Both the position numbers and the translations under genes were made by a program. Positions 31,401 through 41,300 of a stretch of DNA of 64,000 nt are shown piece after piece. Source of the DNA: Knufia peltigerae (lineage: Eukaryota > Ascomycota > Eurotiomycetes > Chaetothyriales > Trichomeriaceae); NCBI GenBank assembly GCA_030247855.1, contig JAPDRN010000126.1, positions 30,849-94,848 on the forward strand, in the 5' to 3' direction. The notes under the pieces were generated by a model. That model was not told the DNA's origin. It searched no databases and was given only the letters and a program-made list of their open reading frames with translations. The number at the start of each line of letters is the position of its first letter. Position 1 is the first letter of the stretch.

Positions 31401-32066
31401 AATTCCGAGGCGAGAATGATGGAAGGTATCTTCGCGAGATCTGGGATTCATTCCGCAGTTGAGCACGACGCCATCATTGATGGTACAAAGCCGGGAAAGA
31501 TCATGGCAGATCCAGTATTGGTAGAACAGGAGGCCCGAAGAGTGGCTGCGGAAGCTGCGAAGGAGCTTAGGCGTGCTGGTGAGGTGGCTCGAACCGTGCC
31601 AGTGGGAACTCCAACCTGGACTGGACAGTTTGGAGTCTCGGGTCGGCCACAAGAAATAACTGCGCAGCGAGCCTTCAGTTCGGGGCCTCGCGCCAGAGGT
31701 GCAGGCATGCAGTCTTCAAGTCTCTTCGCTGGCTTGCAACAACGACAGGCAGGATTGGGATCAAGCCGCGACGCAACGCCCAGAACTTCAAGTCCAGCAC
31801 GATCGTCTGGTTCGGCAGCTTCAGTTTCTCGATCTGGCACGCCTGCTTTGCCACAAGGAAAAGACTTTGGGAAGTTGATTCGAGACTATCTTTCAAGTCA
31901 CGGTGGAAGTGTTTATACCCAGATGTTGATTGATCACTTCAACCGGTTCTGCACCACGCCCCAGGCTACTGCCGAGTTCAAGGAGACTCTCAAGTTGATC
32001 GCGAGACTTGAAAAAGGAAGCCGTGGCCGAGGTCGGTGGGTGTTGAAGGACGAGTACAAAAAGTAG
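28470..32066 (+). CDS. rad26: SWI2/SNF2 ATPase Rad26 (CSB/ERCC6 homologue)
   Basis: A single exon of 1198 aa. The N-terminal part has a coiled-coil rich in Gln/Arg (about 60-140) and acidic and basic stretches with likely nuclear signals (DRPRKRRRL, GKKRRRQQ). The Snf2 ATPase core runs from about 390 to 900: GDEMGLGKTIQ (about 413), LDEGHKIRN (about 548), SGTPMQNN, then motif VI QARERAWRLGQKREVTIYRL near 848. The DEGH form and the stretch AISPYLLQRFKVDV fit the Rad26/CSB subfamily. The C-terminus carries a helical winged-type end (YTQMLIDHFNRFCTTPQA). Rad26 recognises RNA polymerase II stalled at lesions and starts transcription-coupled repair in the nucleus. It is convergent with VPS22, 97 bp apart. 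Confidence 0.96.
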   Translation: MMEQSNKDIDPGIMEVDQTTSNSVAGDPVAHADSAESLRLRNLDAHVQDQDDLERNIGRKADRLLFEQANQRDQQRLDKSKAQREKLQNQIRRLREEISRPIGITQRTKLKRDVDRMQGQIQSLDDDIADIEGRMHDRETQADQDQQHDTSSAGRLPNETQRDFLIRTGKITPFSKFGLSNHGESSATLQGALLDAEEETDLADLNPDITDGKIMSHRNLRQPGFASNFVDSSTEESSSSDRPRKRRRLVQKTKKTGDDDSYGESSPQDETMTDSVDEDEDELMPTTTGKKRRRQQNPLAGIDDDVEDFRGIDDGNEAVYRSRIKKWALRRRRARNRVQEAEGVERVDLNEDGDPERITKEEAHLPHPEIADTVFDQGYKLPGDIYPSLFDYQKTGVQWLHELYTQQVGGIIGDEMGLGKTIQIISFLAGLHYSHKLTKPVIVVCPATVMKQWVNEFHRWWPPFRVAILHSSGSGMINVQNEATKEDRLLDMAWDPNRSRQPLTPAQKAARRVLNPILEEGGVLVTTYSGLQTYAPLLIPVNWQYAILDEGHKIRNPDTAITIYCKELRTPNRIILSGTPMQNNLVELWSLFDFVFPMRLGTLVNFRNQFEIPIRQGGYANASNLQVQTAFKCAETLKDAISPYLLQRFKVDVASDLPKKSEQVLFCKLTALQRSSYKRFIGSGEMDAIMNGKRQALYGIDILRKICNHPDLVDHKRLSIKAGYNYGDPAKSGKMQVVGSLLELWRDTGHKTLLFAQHRIMLDILERFVKSLPSFKYRRMDGNTPIQQRQSMVDEFNTDPDLHVFLLTTKVGGLGINLTGADRVIIYDPDWNPSTDLQARERAWRLGQKREVTIYRLMTAGTIEEKIYHRQIFKQFLTNKILKDPKQRQTFHLNDLHDLFSLGNDGAPTETSALFKDAQVQVGAKSEGKPTDTSSNANAQTKAAGDRGIEALPGISSMEQYAGEVEEEEKANQAGANNSEARMMEGIFARSGIHSAVEHDAIIDGTKPGKIMADPVLVEQEARRVAAEAAKELRRAGEVARTVPVGTPTWTGQFGVSGRPQEITAQRAFSSGPRARGAGMQSSSLFAGLQQRQAGLGSSRDATPRTSSPARSSGSAASVSRSGTPALPQGKDFGKLIRDYLSSHGGSVYTQMLIDHFNRFCTTPQATAEFKETLKLIARLEKGSRGRGRWVLKDEYKK

Positions 32067-32163
32067 TGCTCTGTCATTCGGGAGTCTAATTAATGCCTGT
32101 TGATAGACAGAAGCATAGTGTGATACTCGTAATAGAAGTCCGTGACACTTGCGCAGTTGCAAG

Positions 32164-32931
32164 TCATTCGTTCTCATCAATCAAGCCTTGGGGTGACCAG
32201 TACTCTGGTTCGCGACACTGGGAATCAACCCAGACTAAGGAATCGGCCAGCAGATCTTGTATGACTGTTTCCGCACGTGCTCGTTCCCAGCCCAAATTCA
32301 GCGTCAGAAGTGAAACGGTCACGCTACCGAGGAGCTGTAAAACTTCGAGGACGGTGGATTGGTCATTGTTGAATTCCTTCGGCACAGAGCGGATGAAGCG
32401 TCTGCCCGCAATTGTGAGAATCTGAAACCCAGAGCCCAGAGGTTCTAACGACTTCACGGCCTGCTCGATGTCGTCTTCGGACACTTGCAGCCCTCCACCG
32501 ATGGCCCTGCCTTTTGCCACACTTTCGCAGCATTCTTTCAAGCCTAGTAGTCCTCCGTTCTCGGCTCGTGTATATCGGCAGAGCTCTACAACACGCACAG
32601 CGACCGAGAAGTAGAAGTCGTTCACATCGTGACCAAGCACCTTTGCCCACAGGGAATCGGCTTTCTTGCCCTTGATGTTACTACCCGCCAGCGGGTCCAC
32701 GCCGATGGCGTTACACATTCGTGCAAACTCAGCCCGGAATGTCGGATTCGATTTGATGGTCGTAGCATGTTCGAGGGCAAAGTTGTGCAAAAGAGATTGG
32801 AAAACTTCCAGCTGAGTCTGGAGCGAAGCAGCGTTTGCCGACTTGAGACTGGACCCATGAGCTGCATACGACTGTGCTGTAACATTTCTGTTGGTGAAGG
32901 CGCCAAGACCTACACCTCTTCTGGTCGACAT
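32164..32931 (-). CDS. vps22: ESCRT-II subunit Vps22/Snf8 (EAP30)
   Basis: 255 aa, intronless, the usual size for fungal Snf8. It begins MSTRRGVGLGAFTNR, the conserved EAP30 start, followed by a helical hairpin (LQTQLEVFQSLLHNFALEHA) and two winged-helix domains (SRC: FYFSVAVRVVELCRYTRAENGGL, then FQILTIAGRRFIRSVPKEF and a final WVDSQC-EYWSP block). Vps22 is the core of ESCRT-II, which sorts ubiquitinated cargo at endosomes. Its 289-bp upstream region is shared with the divergent RPL7 gene. Confidence 0.95.
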   Translation of the reverse strand: MSTRRGVGLGAFTNRNVTAQSYAAHGSSLKSANAASLQTQLEVFQSLLHNFALEHATTIKSNPTFRAEFARMCNAIGVDPLAGSNIKGKKADSLWAKVLGHDVNDFYFSVAVRVVELCRYTRAENGGLLGLKECCESVAKGRAIGGGLQVSEDDIEQAVKSLEPLGSGFQILTIAGRRFIRSVPKEFNNDQSTVLEVLQLLGSVTVSLLTLNLGWERARAETVIQDLLADSLVWVDSQCREPEYWSPQGLIDENE

Positions 32932-33220
32932 TGCCAGATATCAGTGTATAAAGTACGCTCGTTGAGAAGTGTTGATGGTGAAGACGCTGGCATTTCGTAC
33001 TAGGCAGTGATGCGAAGGCAACGGACGACTATGGCTTACGTAAGCTTTCACTTTCGACATGCCAAGACCTGAAGTAGGCGCCTTTCCTTTCTTGATCTAG
33101 CCCACACTCACCAACCTGCGCATTTTCTTATCCGCGCACTGGCATCTGGAATTTCCTTTTCGTTCCGCCAGCACTCAATCTTCCCTCGACAACCCATCCA
33201 TCTCAGTGCCCAACGACAAA

Positions 33221-34680
33221 ATGACGAAGCCCGTTGTCAAGTCGTAAGTATTCCTTTGCTATCCTGCTGACAGTCGGAGTCTTCAGATATGGTCCGCTCC
33301 CTCTTTGCTGGTGCGCCTCCTTTGCGCCAGCTCGATTAATCCCAATGGCTCCTCTCGAAGAAATGTGAACGAAAACACTTTTGGAAGAGGGATCTGGGGC
33401 ATTGAGGCTAGAGAATTCATATTCCCTTCCTTGAAATCCATTGAGCTCGTTCAACATGGCCTCGTAACCTAAACAGGTATCGAGATCCTGTTGGAGAGTG
33501 AAAAAATTCCTGACTTTTGTCGGGGTCTTGTCGGTTGAGATTTCTGGGTATTCCAGACCTGCTTCACTGCGTGTATCAGTCTACCTGTCTCACCGATCAA
33601 ATTCATTTCGTCGAGTTATGCCTATCACCAGTTTGAGAATGCCGCGCCATAGCTGCAGTTCCGACTCGGCGATCTTCACCGTGCGGACTATACTGATAGC
33701 CATCCTCCTTATAGAACTGTCCCTACCCAGGACCAGGTCCTCGTCCCCGAGACTCTGTTGAAGAAGAGAAAGAGCCAGGAGAAGGCCAGAGAGCAGCGCA
33801 ACGCTGACATCGAAAAGAGAAAGAAGGTTGGTACACTCCAGCAAACCCATAACTCATTTCGGTGATGATAAATACCACTACGCGACTAGGCTATGGCCAA
33901 TGTTGTCGCTTTTGTTAACCATCTTTCGGGGCTGAGCATTTGATTCTGTTTCATCACTACGTACGGGTCATGTCTGTACTGGAGGCTAACCGTGTCTTAA
34001 CAGGCCAACAAGGAGAAGCGTGGTGTCATCTTCAAGCGTGCTGAGCAGTACGTCAAGGAGTACCGTGATGCCGAGCGCGAGAAGGTCAGACTCGCTCGTC
34101 TGAGCAAGCAGAAGGGCAACTTCTTCGTTGAGGAGCAAGCCAAGCTTGTCTTCGTTGTGAGAATCAAGGGGTCAGTAACAGTCTCAACGAACTTTTGGGG
34201 AGTCCGCTAATGCAACTCAGTATCAACAAGATTGCCCCCAAGCCGCGCAAGATTCTCCAACTTCTCCGCCTTCTCCAGATCAACAACGGTGTCTTCATCA
34301 AGTTGACCAAGGCTACTCAAGAGATGTTGACCATCGTCAACCCATACATTGCTTACGGCTACCCCAACCTCAAGACCGTCCGAGAGCTCATCTACAAGCG
34401 CGGATACGGAAAGATCGACAAGCAACGCATTGCCCTGACCGACAACCAGCTCATCGAGGACAACCTCGGCAAGTACGGCATCGTCTGCATGGAAGACTTG
34501 ATCCATGAGATCTTCACCGTCGGACCAAACTTCAAGCAGGCCAGCAACTTCTTGTGGCCATTCAAGCTGTCCAACCCCAACGGCGGCTTCCGTGCAAGAA
34601 AATTCAAGCACTACATCGAGGGTGGTGACCTTGGTAACCGAGAGGAGAACATCAATGCTCTTATCAGACAGATGAACTAG
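33221..34680 (+). CDS. rpl7: 60S ribosomal protein L7 (uL30)
   Basis: Four exons: 33221-33243, 33715-33826, 34004-34170, 34221-34680; 253 aa. The N-terminus (MTKPVVKSTVPTQDQVLVPE) is followed by the basic helix LLKKRKSQEKAREQRN and the uL30 core VVRIKGINKIAPKPRKILQL; the C-terminus is RARKFKHYIEGGD with the final GNREENINALIRQMN. It is a structural protein of the large ribosomal subunit. Introns 1 and 2 are unusually long for this genome (471 and 177 nt), as in many ribosomal-protein genes; intron 2 contains a C/D snoRNA. The first coding exon has only 23 nt. The donor of intron 3 (GTCAGT) and the TACTGAT branch point of intron 1 are good. Confidence 0.96.
33858..33940 (+). ncRNA. Intronic C/D-box snoRNA in RPL7 intron 2 (snR39b/snR39/snR59-like)
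   Basis: Seen directly: a C box GTGATGA at 33862-33868 and a D box CTGA at 33932-33935, 63 bases between, inside intron 2. The 12 bases 33919-33930 (CCATCTTTCGGG) are perfectly complementary to the conserved large-subunit rRNA stretch CCCGAAAGATGG. The base five positions before the D box is C33927, which pairs with the G of CCCG, so the predicted target is that G; I recall this as yeast 25S Gm805, made by snR39b, while snR39 and snR59 of the yeast RPL7 introns modify A807 two bases away. The terminal stem is weak, which is common for intronic snoRNAs. Outer ends are approximate. Confidence 0.75.
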
Positions 34681-34777
34681 GGGAATGCCAGGTGCCCGGG
34701 ATGAATGATTGCGGAATGTCTTTTTTTACGCAGACTAGATTGCAAGTGTGTGCCATGCATGGGTGGCCTGCAACATG

Positions 34778-35293
34778 TCAACATGGGGGACGGGCGCTAG
34801 TTGTGCTCTCAAGCGATCGAATGACTGAAAAGTGATTCCAATACCAATGAAATAAAATTTTTGACCAATCTCGTCCTCTATTCTTGTTCTTGGGTAAGCC
34901 ACTGTGTGCTTCTGGTGTCGAAGTTGTACTGTCAAGCCTTGGATGGAACCACCTCAGAGAAACAACGTGATACTTCGGAGTCTGAGACTTCCGGCTCTTT
35001 TGACGTCTGGATTCCGACAATCTCGCCGACATCTCGGAGTGTTTTGTCATACCCACCATCATATGTGAGAGAAGTTTGATGTGCTTCGAATGCAAGGCAT
35101 GAGTACCCAGCAGTACTCTTCCTCTAAGCGGCCATTGATCCGACGGAAACACATCTTCGACGATCGGATAACCCTTTATAGGCATTGGGGCCATTGTCTC
35201 AATTGAAGCAAGCTCTTTGGACAAACTCCAGTACCCTTCTGGTTCAGATAACAATGCACAGATCCTTTTCGGTTCATGAAGCATAGCCACCAT
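34778..35293 (-). CDS. Hypothetical ORF, possibly a gene remnant
   Basis: 171-codon minus-strand frame with no family I recognise. The first 90 residues look protein-like (AMLHEPKRICALLSEPEGYW, then PIVEDVFPSDQWPLRG), whereas the end is low-quality. The same frame continues sensibly upstream of the ATG but is broken by stops (for example a TGA between SYFRFASRY and HNVGLAM), so a decayed gene is as likely as a live one. A short plus-strand fragment overlaps its upstream side. Confidence 0.25.
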   Translation of the reverse strand: MVAMLHEPKRICALLSEPEGYWSLSKELASIETMAPMPIKGYPIVEDVFPSDQWPLRGRVLLGTHALHSKHIKLLSHMMVGMTKHSEMSARLSESRRQKSRKSQTPKYHVVSLRWFHPRLDSTTSTPEAHSGLPKNKNRGRDWSKILFHWYWNHFSVIRSLESTTSARPPC

Positions 35294-35349
35294 TGCAAGC
35301 CCTACATTGTGTCAATATCGCGAGGCGAATCTAAAATAGCTCCTTTTGA

Positions 35350-35703
35350 CATTGTCAACGAATTTTCGGAGCCGCAAAGGGTGTGTACATCGAGTCTATC
35401 GGAGCCTTGGGTCACCTTCCTGATTACCTATATCATGAGATACGAGACAAATGGGAATTCTTCATTAAATCAAGGTTTCGCAACTGTCGTCACTGGAAGG
35501 ACAAGAACAAGTCAAATGGTTAAGGGTGAAAGCTGTTCCACCTACCTCTCATCCTTGAAATCCCTTGCCCTCAAATGGTGTCAGGGCAAGATCGCTGTGA
35601 GGTTGCCTTTGAGGTGCGAGAAGAACATGGGCACGATAGACAAGTGGACACAGAATTGTTCGTCCTTCCCTGTCTCGGACTGCCATCGAAGAAGGGGCCA
35701 TAA
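35350..35703 (+). pseudogene. Two-exon coding fragment without start, probably a relic
   Basis: Frame 35350-35518 (HLPDYLYHEIRDKWEFFIKS) can be joined by a 66-nt GT-AG intron (35519-35584) to 35585-35703 (DRCEVAFEVREEHGHDRQVD, ending VLPCLGLPSKKGP). Phase closes exactly, and the peptide looks like real protein. There is no ATG, a stop immediately precedes the first exon, and beyond the TAA at 35701 the same frame continues as HEWLVISKSSRWLYFTHSP before further stops. This suggests a gene that has lost its start and gained nonsense changes. Family unknown. Confidence 0.35.
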
Positions 35704-36066
35704 AATCCAGACATGCACAACGAATTTCTCCTCCACGAATGGCTGGTAATCTCGAAATCTTCGAGATGGCTGTATTTCACGCACTCTCCACAATGCATCG
35801 TTTAGCCCTGTCTCTGGTCGCCAGTACCCTGCTCTTCTCGATTGTAATGAGGTTGGCAGGATGTACGACACATGTTTTCAGGACTGGGCTATCGAAGAGT
35901 ACAGGGATCTCTTCTACATCTGAATCACCTCCTTGAGACCTTTGACACTGGCAGGAGATGGGGCTCAAGCGAGGCATTCTGACTCGACCTAATATGTATA
36001 TGAGTCGAGGCCTCAAAGATGGGTTCATCATGCCTCTCTTGAACAAATCTATTCCGCACCTTCATC

Positions 36067-37996
36067 ATGGAAGTCTTCCGAGAGATCCAAGTGCTTCTAC
36101 TCGACAACTGGTTGATCCTGCTGCTCACTTTGTTCTTCACCAAGCTTCTGTTCAACAAGTATGGTCAGGGCCTCAACTCAATTCCAGGGCCATTCCTCGC
36201 CGGCTTTTCTGACTTTTGGCGTTTCCTCTGCACCACCTTCTCGACTGCGCATGAAGTCCATATCGAATTACATCGAAAAACAAATTCACAATTCGTCCGC
36301 ATAGGGCCACGAACTATTTCGATTTCAGATACAACATTGATACCAACGATCTACGGCACTCATTCGGCTTTCACCAAGAGCGATTACTATAACCTCTCCA
36401 TGATGCCTTTGGACGGTAGATATACTCCAAGTCTCTTCACCGCAGTGGACGAAAGATACCACACTTCAATTAAAAGACCCATCGCGACAGCCTACAGCAT
36501 GACCACGATCATTGAATTTGAGCCGTTGGTGGACTCTACCAGTGCGCTATTAATGTCAAGGCTGGATGGGTTTGCCGCTTCTGGCGTCTCGTTCGACTTT
36601 GGAGTGTGGCTGCAGATGTACGCCTTTGATGTCATGTAAGTTTTCTGAAGCAGGGACCAGGATTTGATGTAGCTGACTTTTGGCAGCGGCGAAATCTTGT
36701 TCAGTCAGAAACTTGGCTTCTTAGAATCAGGCACCGATGTTGCCGGGATCATGGCAGACATCAGGGGCAAGATATCATATGCGGCTTGTGTATGCTCAAG
36801 TTTTTGAGGCGCCCATAGCCCCTAGCATGGAGTGTTGTACTGACCATTATTGGCTGGCAGGTAGGACAAATTCCATTCTTGGACAAAATTTTGACCAAGA
36901 ACCCTCTGTTTCTGAAAATAGTCCCGACCCACCCTATTGTGACATTCACATTGGAGAGAATGAGGGAGCGAGCAACAAGTATGGCGTATGGGGCTGGTCG
37001 AAAACGCGATTTCTTGACAAGGTGTATTGAGGCACAAGCCAGATACCCGGATATTGTCACGGACCGGATGATCATTCTCTACAATGGCGACAATGTCGCT
37101 GCAGGAAGCGATACAACTGGGATTGCGTTAAGGACTGTAGGGAGTTTCACGGCCACAAGTGCCGACAAGGCCTGCTGCTGATCAAGATATTGCCAGATTT
37201 TCTACTACCTTCTGAAAACGCCTGCATGTCTGCGCCGAGTAGTCGATGAAATTGATCACGCAGACAAGTTAGGCCAGCTGAGCAGCTTTGTCACCTGGCA
37301 CGAGTCAACCAGGTTGCCCTACCTTCAGGCATGTATCAAGGAAGCTCTTCGTAAGTCCTTGGGCATGTACTGTCTACCCACCGCTGACCAGGGCCTGCTT
37401 AGGCATACACCCAGTGGTCGGTTTGATCATCGAAAGATGCGTTCCAAAAGGTGGCATCGTCCTGGGCGGTCATTACCTGCCTGAGAATACAGTTGTAGGG
37501 ATGAATCCATGGGTCACATCGTAAGTCTCAACATGTCGAAGAGACCTGATGCTGAGAAGACAACTGTAGTCGAGATGAAGGCGTCTATGGAGCGGATGCA
37601 GACACGTTCCGTCCAGAGAGATGGCTAGAGGCGACACAAGAGCAGCTCATTGCTATGGAGCGTGCCAATTTGACGGTATTTCGGGGCAAATCACGGCTGA
37701 ACGCTTCCACTGACACCATGATAGTTCGGTTATGGCAAACGGGCATGCATCGGCAAGAACATCTCCATGCTTGAGATATGCAAGGTGGTACCTCAGTTAT
37801 TGCGGCATTACGAGGTACGGTATTTCGAAGATTTTGTGTCGGATTCCAATAGTGATGCCTGCATCAGTTGTCCTTCGTGCGGCCAGACCAGGAGTGGACA
37901 GTTCGGGGAGGATGGTTTGTGTGGCAAGATGGCTTCGAAGTGTACCTTCGAAAAAGGCCTGGGGGGATTGAGCTAGACGTGAAGGGTGAAGTCTGA
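36067..37996 (+). CDS. Cytochrome P450 monooxygenase, 8 exons
   Basis: Exons 36067-36635, 36687-36789, 36861-37136, 37197-37350, 37403-37520, 37570-37675, 37725-37814, 37868-37996; 514 aa. In any one frame the gene looks broken, but every break coincides with a GT-AG intron of 49-71 nt and phases all close. Seen: an N-terminal membrane anchor (about 10-27), SIPGPFLAGFSDFW hinge, I-helix AGSDTT (305-310), KEALR (364-368), haem loop FGYGKRACIG with Cys450 and a C-terminal WTVRGGWFVWQDGFEVYLRK. The layout resembles the pisatin-demethylase/benzoate-hydroxylase-like fungal P450s. It lies alone between RPL7 and POL1, not in the 13-27 kb cluster. Substrate unknown. Confidence 0.88.
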
Positions 37997-38330
37997 AATG
38001 ATGAGGCTAAGCATCTCTGCGCGGCCAGACTATGATTACAACCAAATGGCCATGGATTTTCGGAGGATGAGAATGATGGCATAGAGATAGAGACGCTGTA
38101 GACGCTGTGGAATATTCGCCCGCCTCTTCATTTATTTCGGAGCGGGGAACAAAAAGACTCGCGCTCCACTTAGTCGCGTACTTTCTAGGGGGGAAAACGC
38201 GTCTCGCGCGTCACTCAAAGGTCTCATTACTACTGACTCTACATGCATATTCTTCTTTTCACAACCTCTCGACTGTACTCCGTACTTATCCTTCTGTATA
38301 TGACATTCCTCAAACTTGAAATCGAGTACC
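37997..38330. promoter_or_regulatory. POL1 promoter region
   Basis: 334 bp between the P450 stop and POL1. It holds an MCB element (38197-38202), neighbouring CGCG-containing sequences (TCGCGT near 38175, CGCGCG near 38206) and one TACTCCGTA motif at 38276-38284. Confidence 0.5.
38197..38202. promoter_or_regulatory. MluI cell-cycle box (ACGCGT) upstream of POL1
   Basis: ACGCGT lies about 130 bp upstream of the POL1 start in a local cluster of CGCG words. MCB elements bound by MBF/DSC1 drive G1/S expression of DNA-replication genes, including POL1, in yeasts. Presence is seen; function is inferred from that rule. Confidence 0.55.
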
Positions 38331-41300
38331 ATGTCTCACCGGTCGGCATTGGCTCAACTTCGAGCTCAACGTGCTGCTGGCAAGACACGTCTCGATTCGT
38401 ACCAGGTCGAAGATCAAGGCGCCATCTACGACGAAGTCGATGAAGACGGTTACAAGAAGGTTGTTCGCAGCCGCCTCGACAAAGACGACTTTGTGGTTGA
38501 CGACCACGGCGAAGGCTATGCGGATGACGGTCGTGAAGAATGGCAGAACGAGCGTCAGTACTACAGCAGCGACGATGGGGACGATATCCCACTCAAGGGC
38601 AAGGCTGCGAAACGAAAACGCGACGAAGACCGAGAGAAGGATGAGCGTACCAACCACAAAATCATGAACTACTTCAACAACGGCCCAGTTGCTGCTCCCA
38701 AGCCCAAGGTAAGTATTGTCGTCGGCAAATGGCTCTCAGAGTGCTGACCAGAACGCAGATACAAACTACCGCCGAAGATGAAGCATTCATGGCCGACCTG
38801 TTGGGCGAAGTCGATGCCAACATCCTTCCGGCTCGTGTATCTACCAAGAAGCATATCAAGTCGGAAAACCGACGCAAGGTCAGAGTCCTCTCTCCTCCCC
38901 TCACCCAGGAGCGACCTCGACCAAAATACCAGGCACCCGAGCCAGACCTGGTCGACACCCCTCCTCCTCAGGGAGCCCACGATGGCGACGACACTATGGC
39001 AAACTTTGACGACGACAACATCATGAGCGACCCTCTTCCTTCTTCTCCCGTCGTCAAGGCTGTCGAGCGCAGAACAAAGGTCCAAATCAAAGAGGAGGAG
39101 GATGACGATGACATGATGGATGTGGCCCAGGTCGTTGCGCATGAAGGCATTCAGTCCGCAAGCGTCAACATGGCTGGCAGCAGACCCCCGCCGAAGATCA
39201 AAGCTTCTCAGCTTCCCACCCCCCAGAGCTCTTCGCCTCCTCTACCTGCAGTCAATGATGTCGATGCCTCATCGTGGAACAGGATCAACAGCAAGCTCAA
39301 TATTCAGAGCAGCCCGTCTTCAGAGTCGTACGTGTTCGGCAAGATGAAGCCTCAGGATGCAGTAGAGCAAGACGGCAGCTTGCGGTTCTTCTGGCTAGAC
39401 TACACCGAAATCAATGGCAATCTTTGTCTCTTCGGCAAAGTCAAGCACAAGTCCACCGGGCAGTATCTCAGCGCGTTTGTGAAGATTGACAATGTCCTTC
39501 GCAAGCTGTTCTTCCTCCCCAGGAAATATAAACACTCCAATGGTCGAGAGACCAGTGAAGAGGTGGAAATGGATGATGTGTACGGCGAGGTCGACTCGTT
39601 GATGTCTAAGATGAAAGTCACAACGAGGAAGGTCAAGCCATGTACAAGAAAATATGCATTTGAGCTGCCAGATGTGCCCAAGGAAACAGACTACCTCAAA
39701 CTGCTGTATCCGTACGACAAGAACTCTCTCCCCATAGATTTGCAAGGTGAAACCTTCTCGCGAGTCTTCGGCACAAACACTTCTCTGTTTGAGCAGTTTG
39801 TGTTGTGGAAGAACATAATGGGTCCTTGCTGGCTGAACATCGAGGATGCAGATTTCACCTCTGTCAACAATGCTTCATGGTGCAAACTCGAGTGTTCAGT
39901 AAGCCAACCGAAAAACATCACTGTTCTGAAGGACTCTGAGGGCGTGGAAACCCCCAAACTCACCTTGATGTCTCTGTCCTTCCGCACTCAACTTAATGTC
40001 AAGGAGAATAAGCAGGAAATTCTGATTGCGAGTGCCAGAGTTTACGATAACGTTTCTCTTACAGACACTACTCCACCAGAGAAGCTACCGTCAAGAACAT
40101 TCACAGTCATGCGACCATCTGGCTCAGCATACCCGCTAGGCTTTGATGCTGAAACGAAGAAACAGAATGGCACTTTTATGCTCGAAAAGAGTGAACAATT
40201 CCTGCTCAGCAAATTTTTGGCTCTGTTCGAAAAGGTCGATCCCGACGTTCTGATCGGCCATCAATTGCAAGAAGTCGACTATAGCATTCTTCTTAGCCGT
40301 CTTAAAGAAAAGAAAACACCTGGCTGGCACCGCATTGGCAGGCTGAAGCGAAGTGAATGGCCCAAGACCTTCGGAAAAGGTGGCTCCTCATTCTTCACCG
40401 AGCGCCAGCTTCTCGCCGGTAGACTGATGTGCGACTTGGCCAACGACATGGGAAAGTCGCTAATGACGAAATGTCAGCAATGGAGCCTTACAGAAATGTG
40501 TGAGTTGTATCTTGGACCAGAAAATCCTCGACGCGAGCTTGACAACGAGGAGTGGTTGAACAAATACGTCAAGAATCCTCAGGGGCTACTTGACTATGTC
40601 AATCACTGTCATGCAGATACCTACTTCATTGCAGCACTAGCCTTGAAGTTGCAGATGCTCCCACTGACCAAGGTTTTGACCGAACTTGCTGGTAATTCTT
40701 GGGCCCGTACATTGAGCGGCACGAGAGCCGAACGAAACGAGTACATTTTGCTTCATGAGTTCCACCGAAACAAATACATTTGTCCCGACAAGGAGTATGG
40801 AAAAGGCCGGGCGAAGCGTACTGAAGAGAACGAAGATGACGACGAAGGTGCCGATACCAAGAAGAAAGACAAGTACAAGGGTGGTTTGGTGTTCGAGCCT
40901 GACAAGGGCTTGTATGACAAGTTTGTCTTGGTGATGGACTTCAACAGTTTGTACCCCAGTATCATCCAGGAGTACAACATCTGCTTCACCACCGTCGACC
41001 GAGCGAGTACGGCACAGAATGAGCACGAGGAGAAAGTGCCCGAGGTGCCTGTGGACCAAGCACAGGGTATTCTCCCAAAACTCATTGCCACTCTCGTCAT
41101 GCGTCGTCGTGAAGTCAAGAAGCTGATGAAGGATAAGCGAGCGACACCGGAGCAGATGGCCCTCTGGGACACCAAGCAGATGGCCTTGAAGCTTACCGCC
41201 AACTCCATGTACGGTTGTCTGGGTTATACCCAGTCACGATTTTACGCAAGACCCCTCGCTATGCTCACTACTTTCAAGGGTCGAGAAATTTTGAGGAGCA

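Noticed and set aside
30783..31652. 289-codon minus-strand frame
   Set aside because: It is the antisense shadow of the RAD26 helicase domain; composition is Ser/Arg/Leu-rich with no family features.
34207..34611. 134-codon minus-strand frame
   Set aside because: Antisense shadow of RPL7 exon 4.
35276..35749. 157-codon plus-strand frame
   Set aside because: Ser/Thr-rich and in a different frame from the protein-like fragment at 35350-35703; no features.
36067..37996. P450 pseudogene
   Set aside because: Each apparent break is removed by a short GT-AG intron and all P450 motifs are intact.
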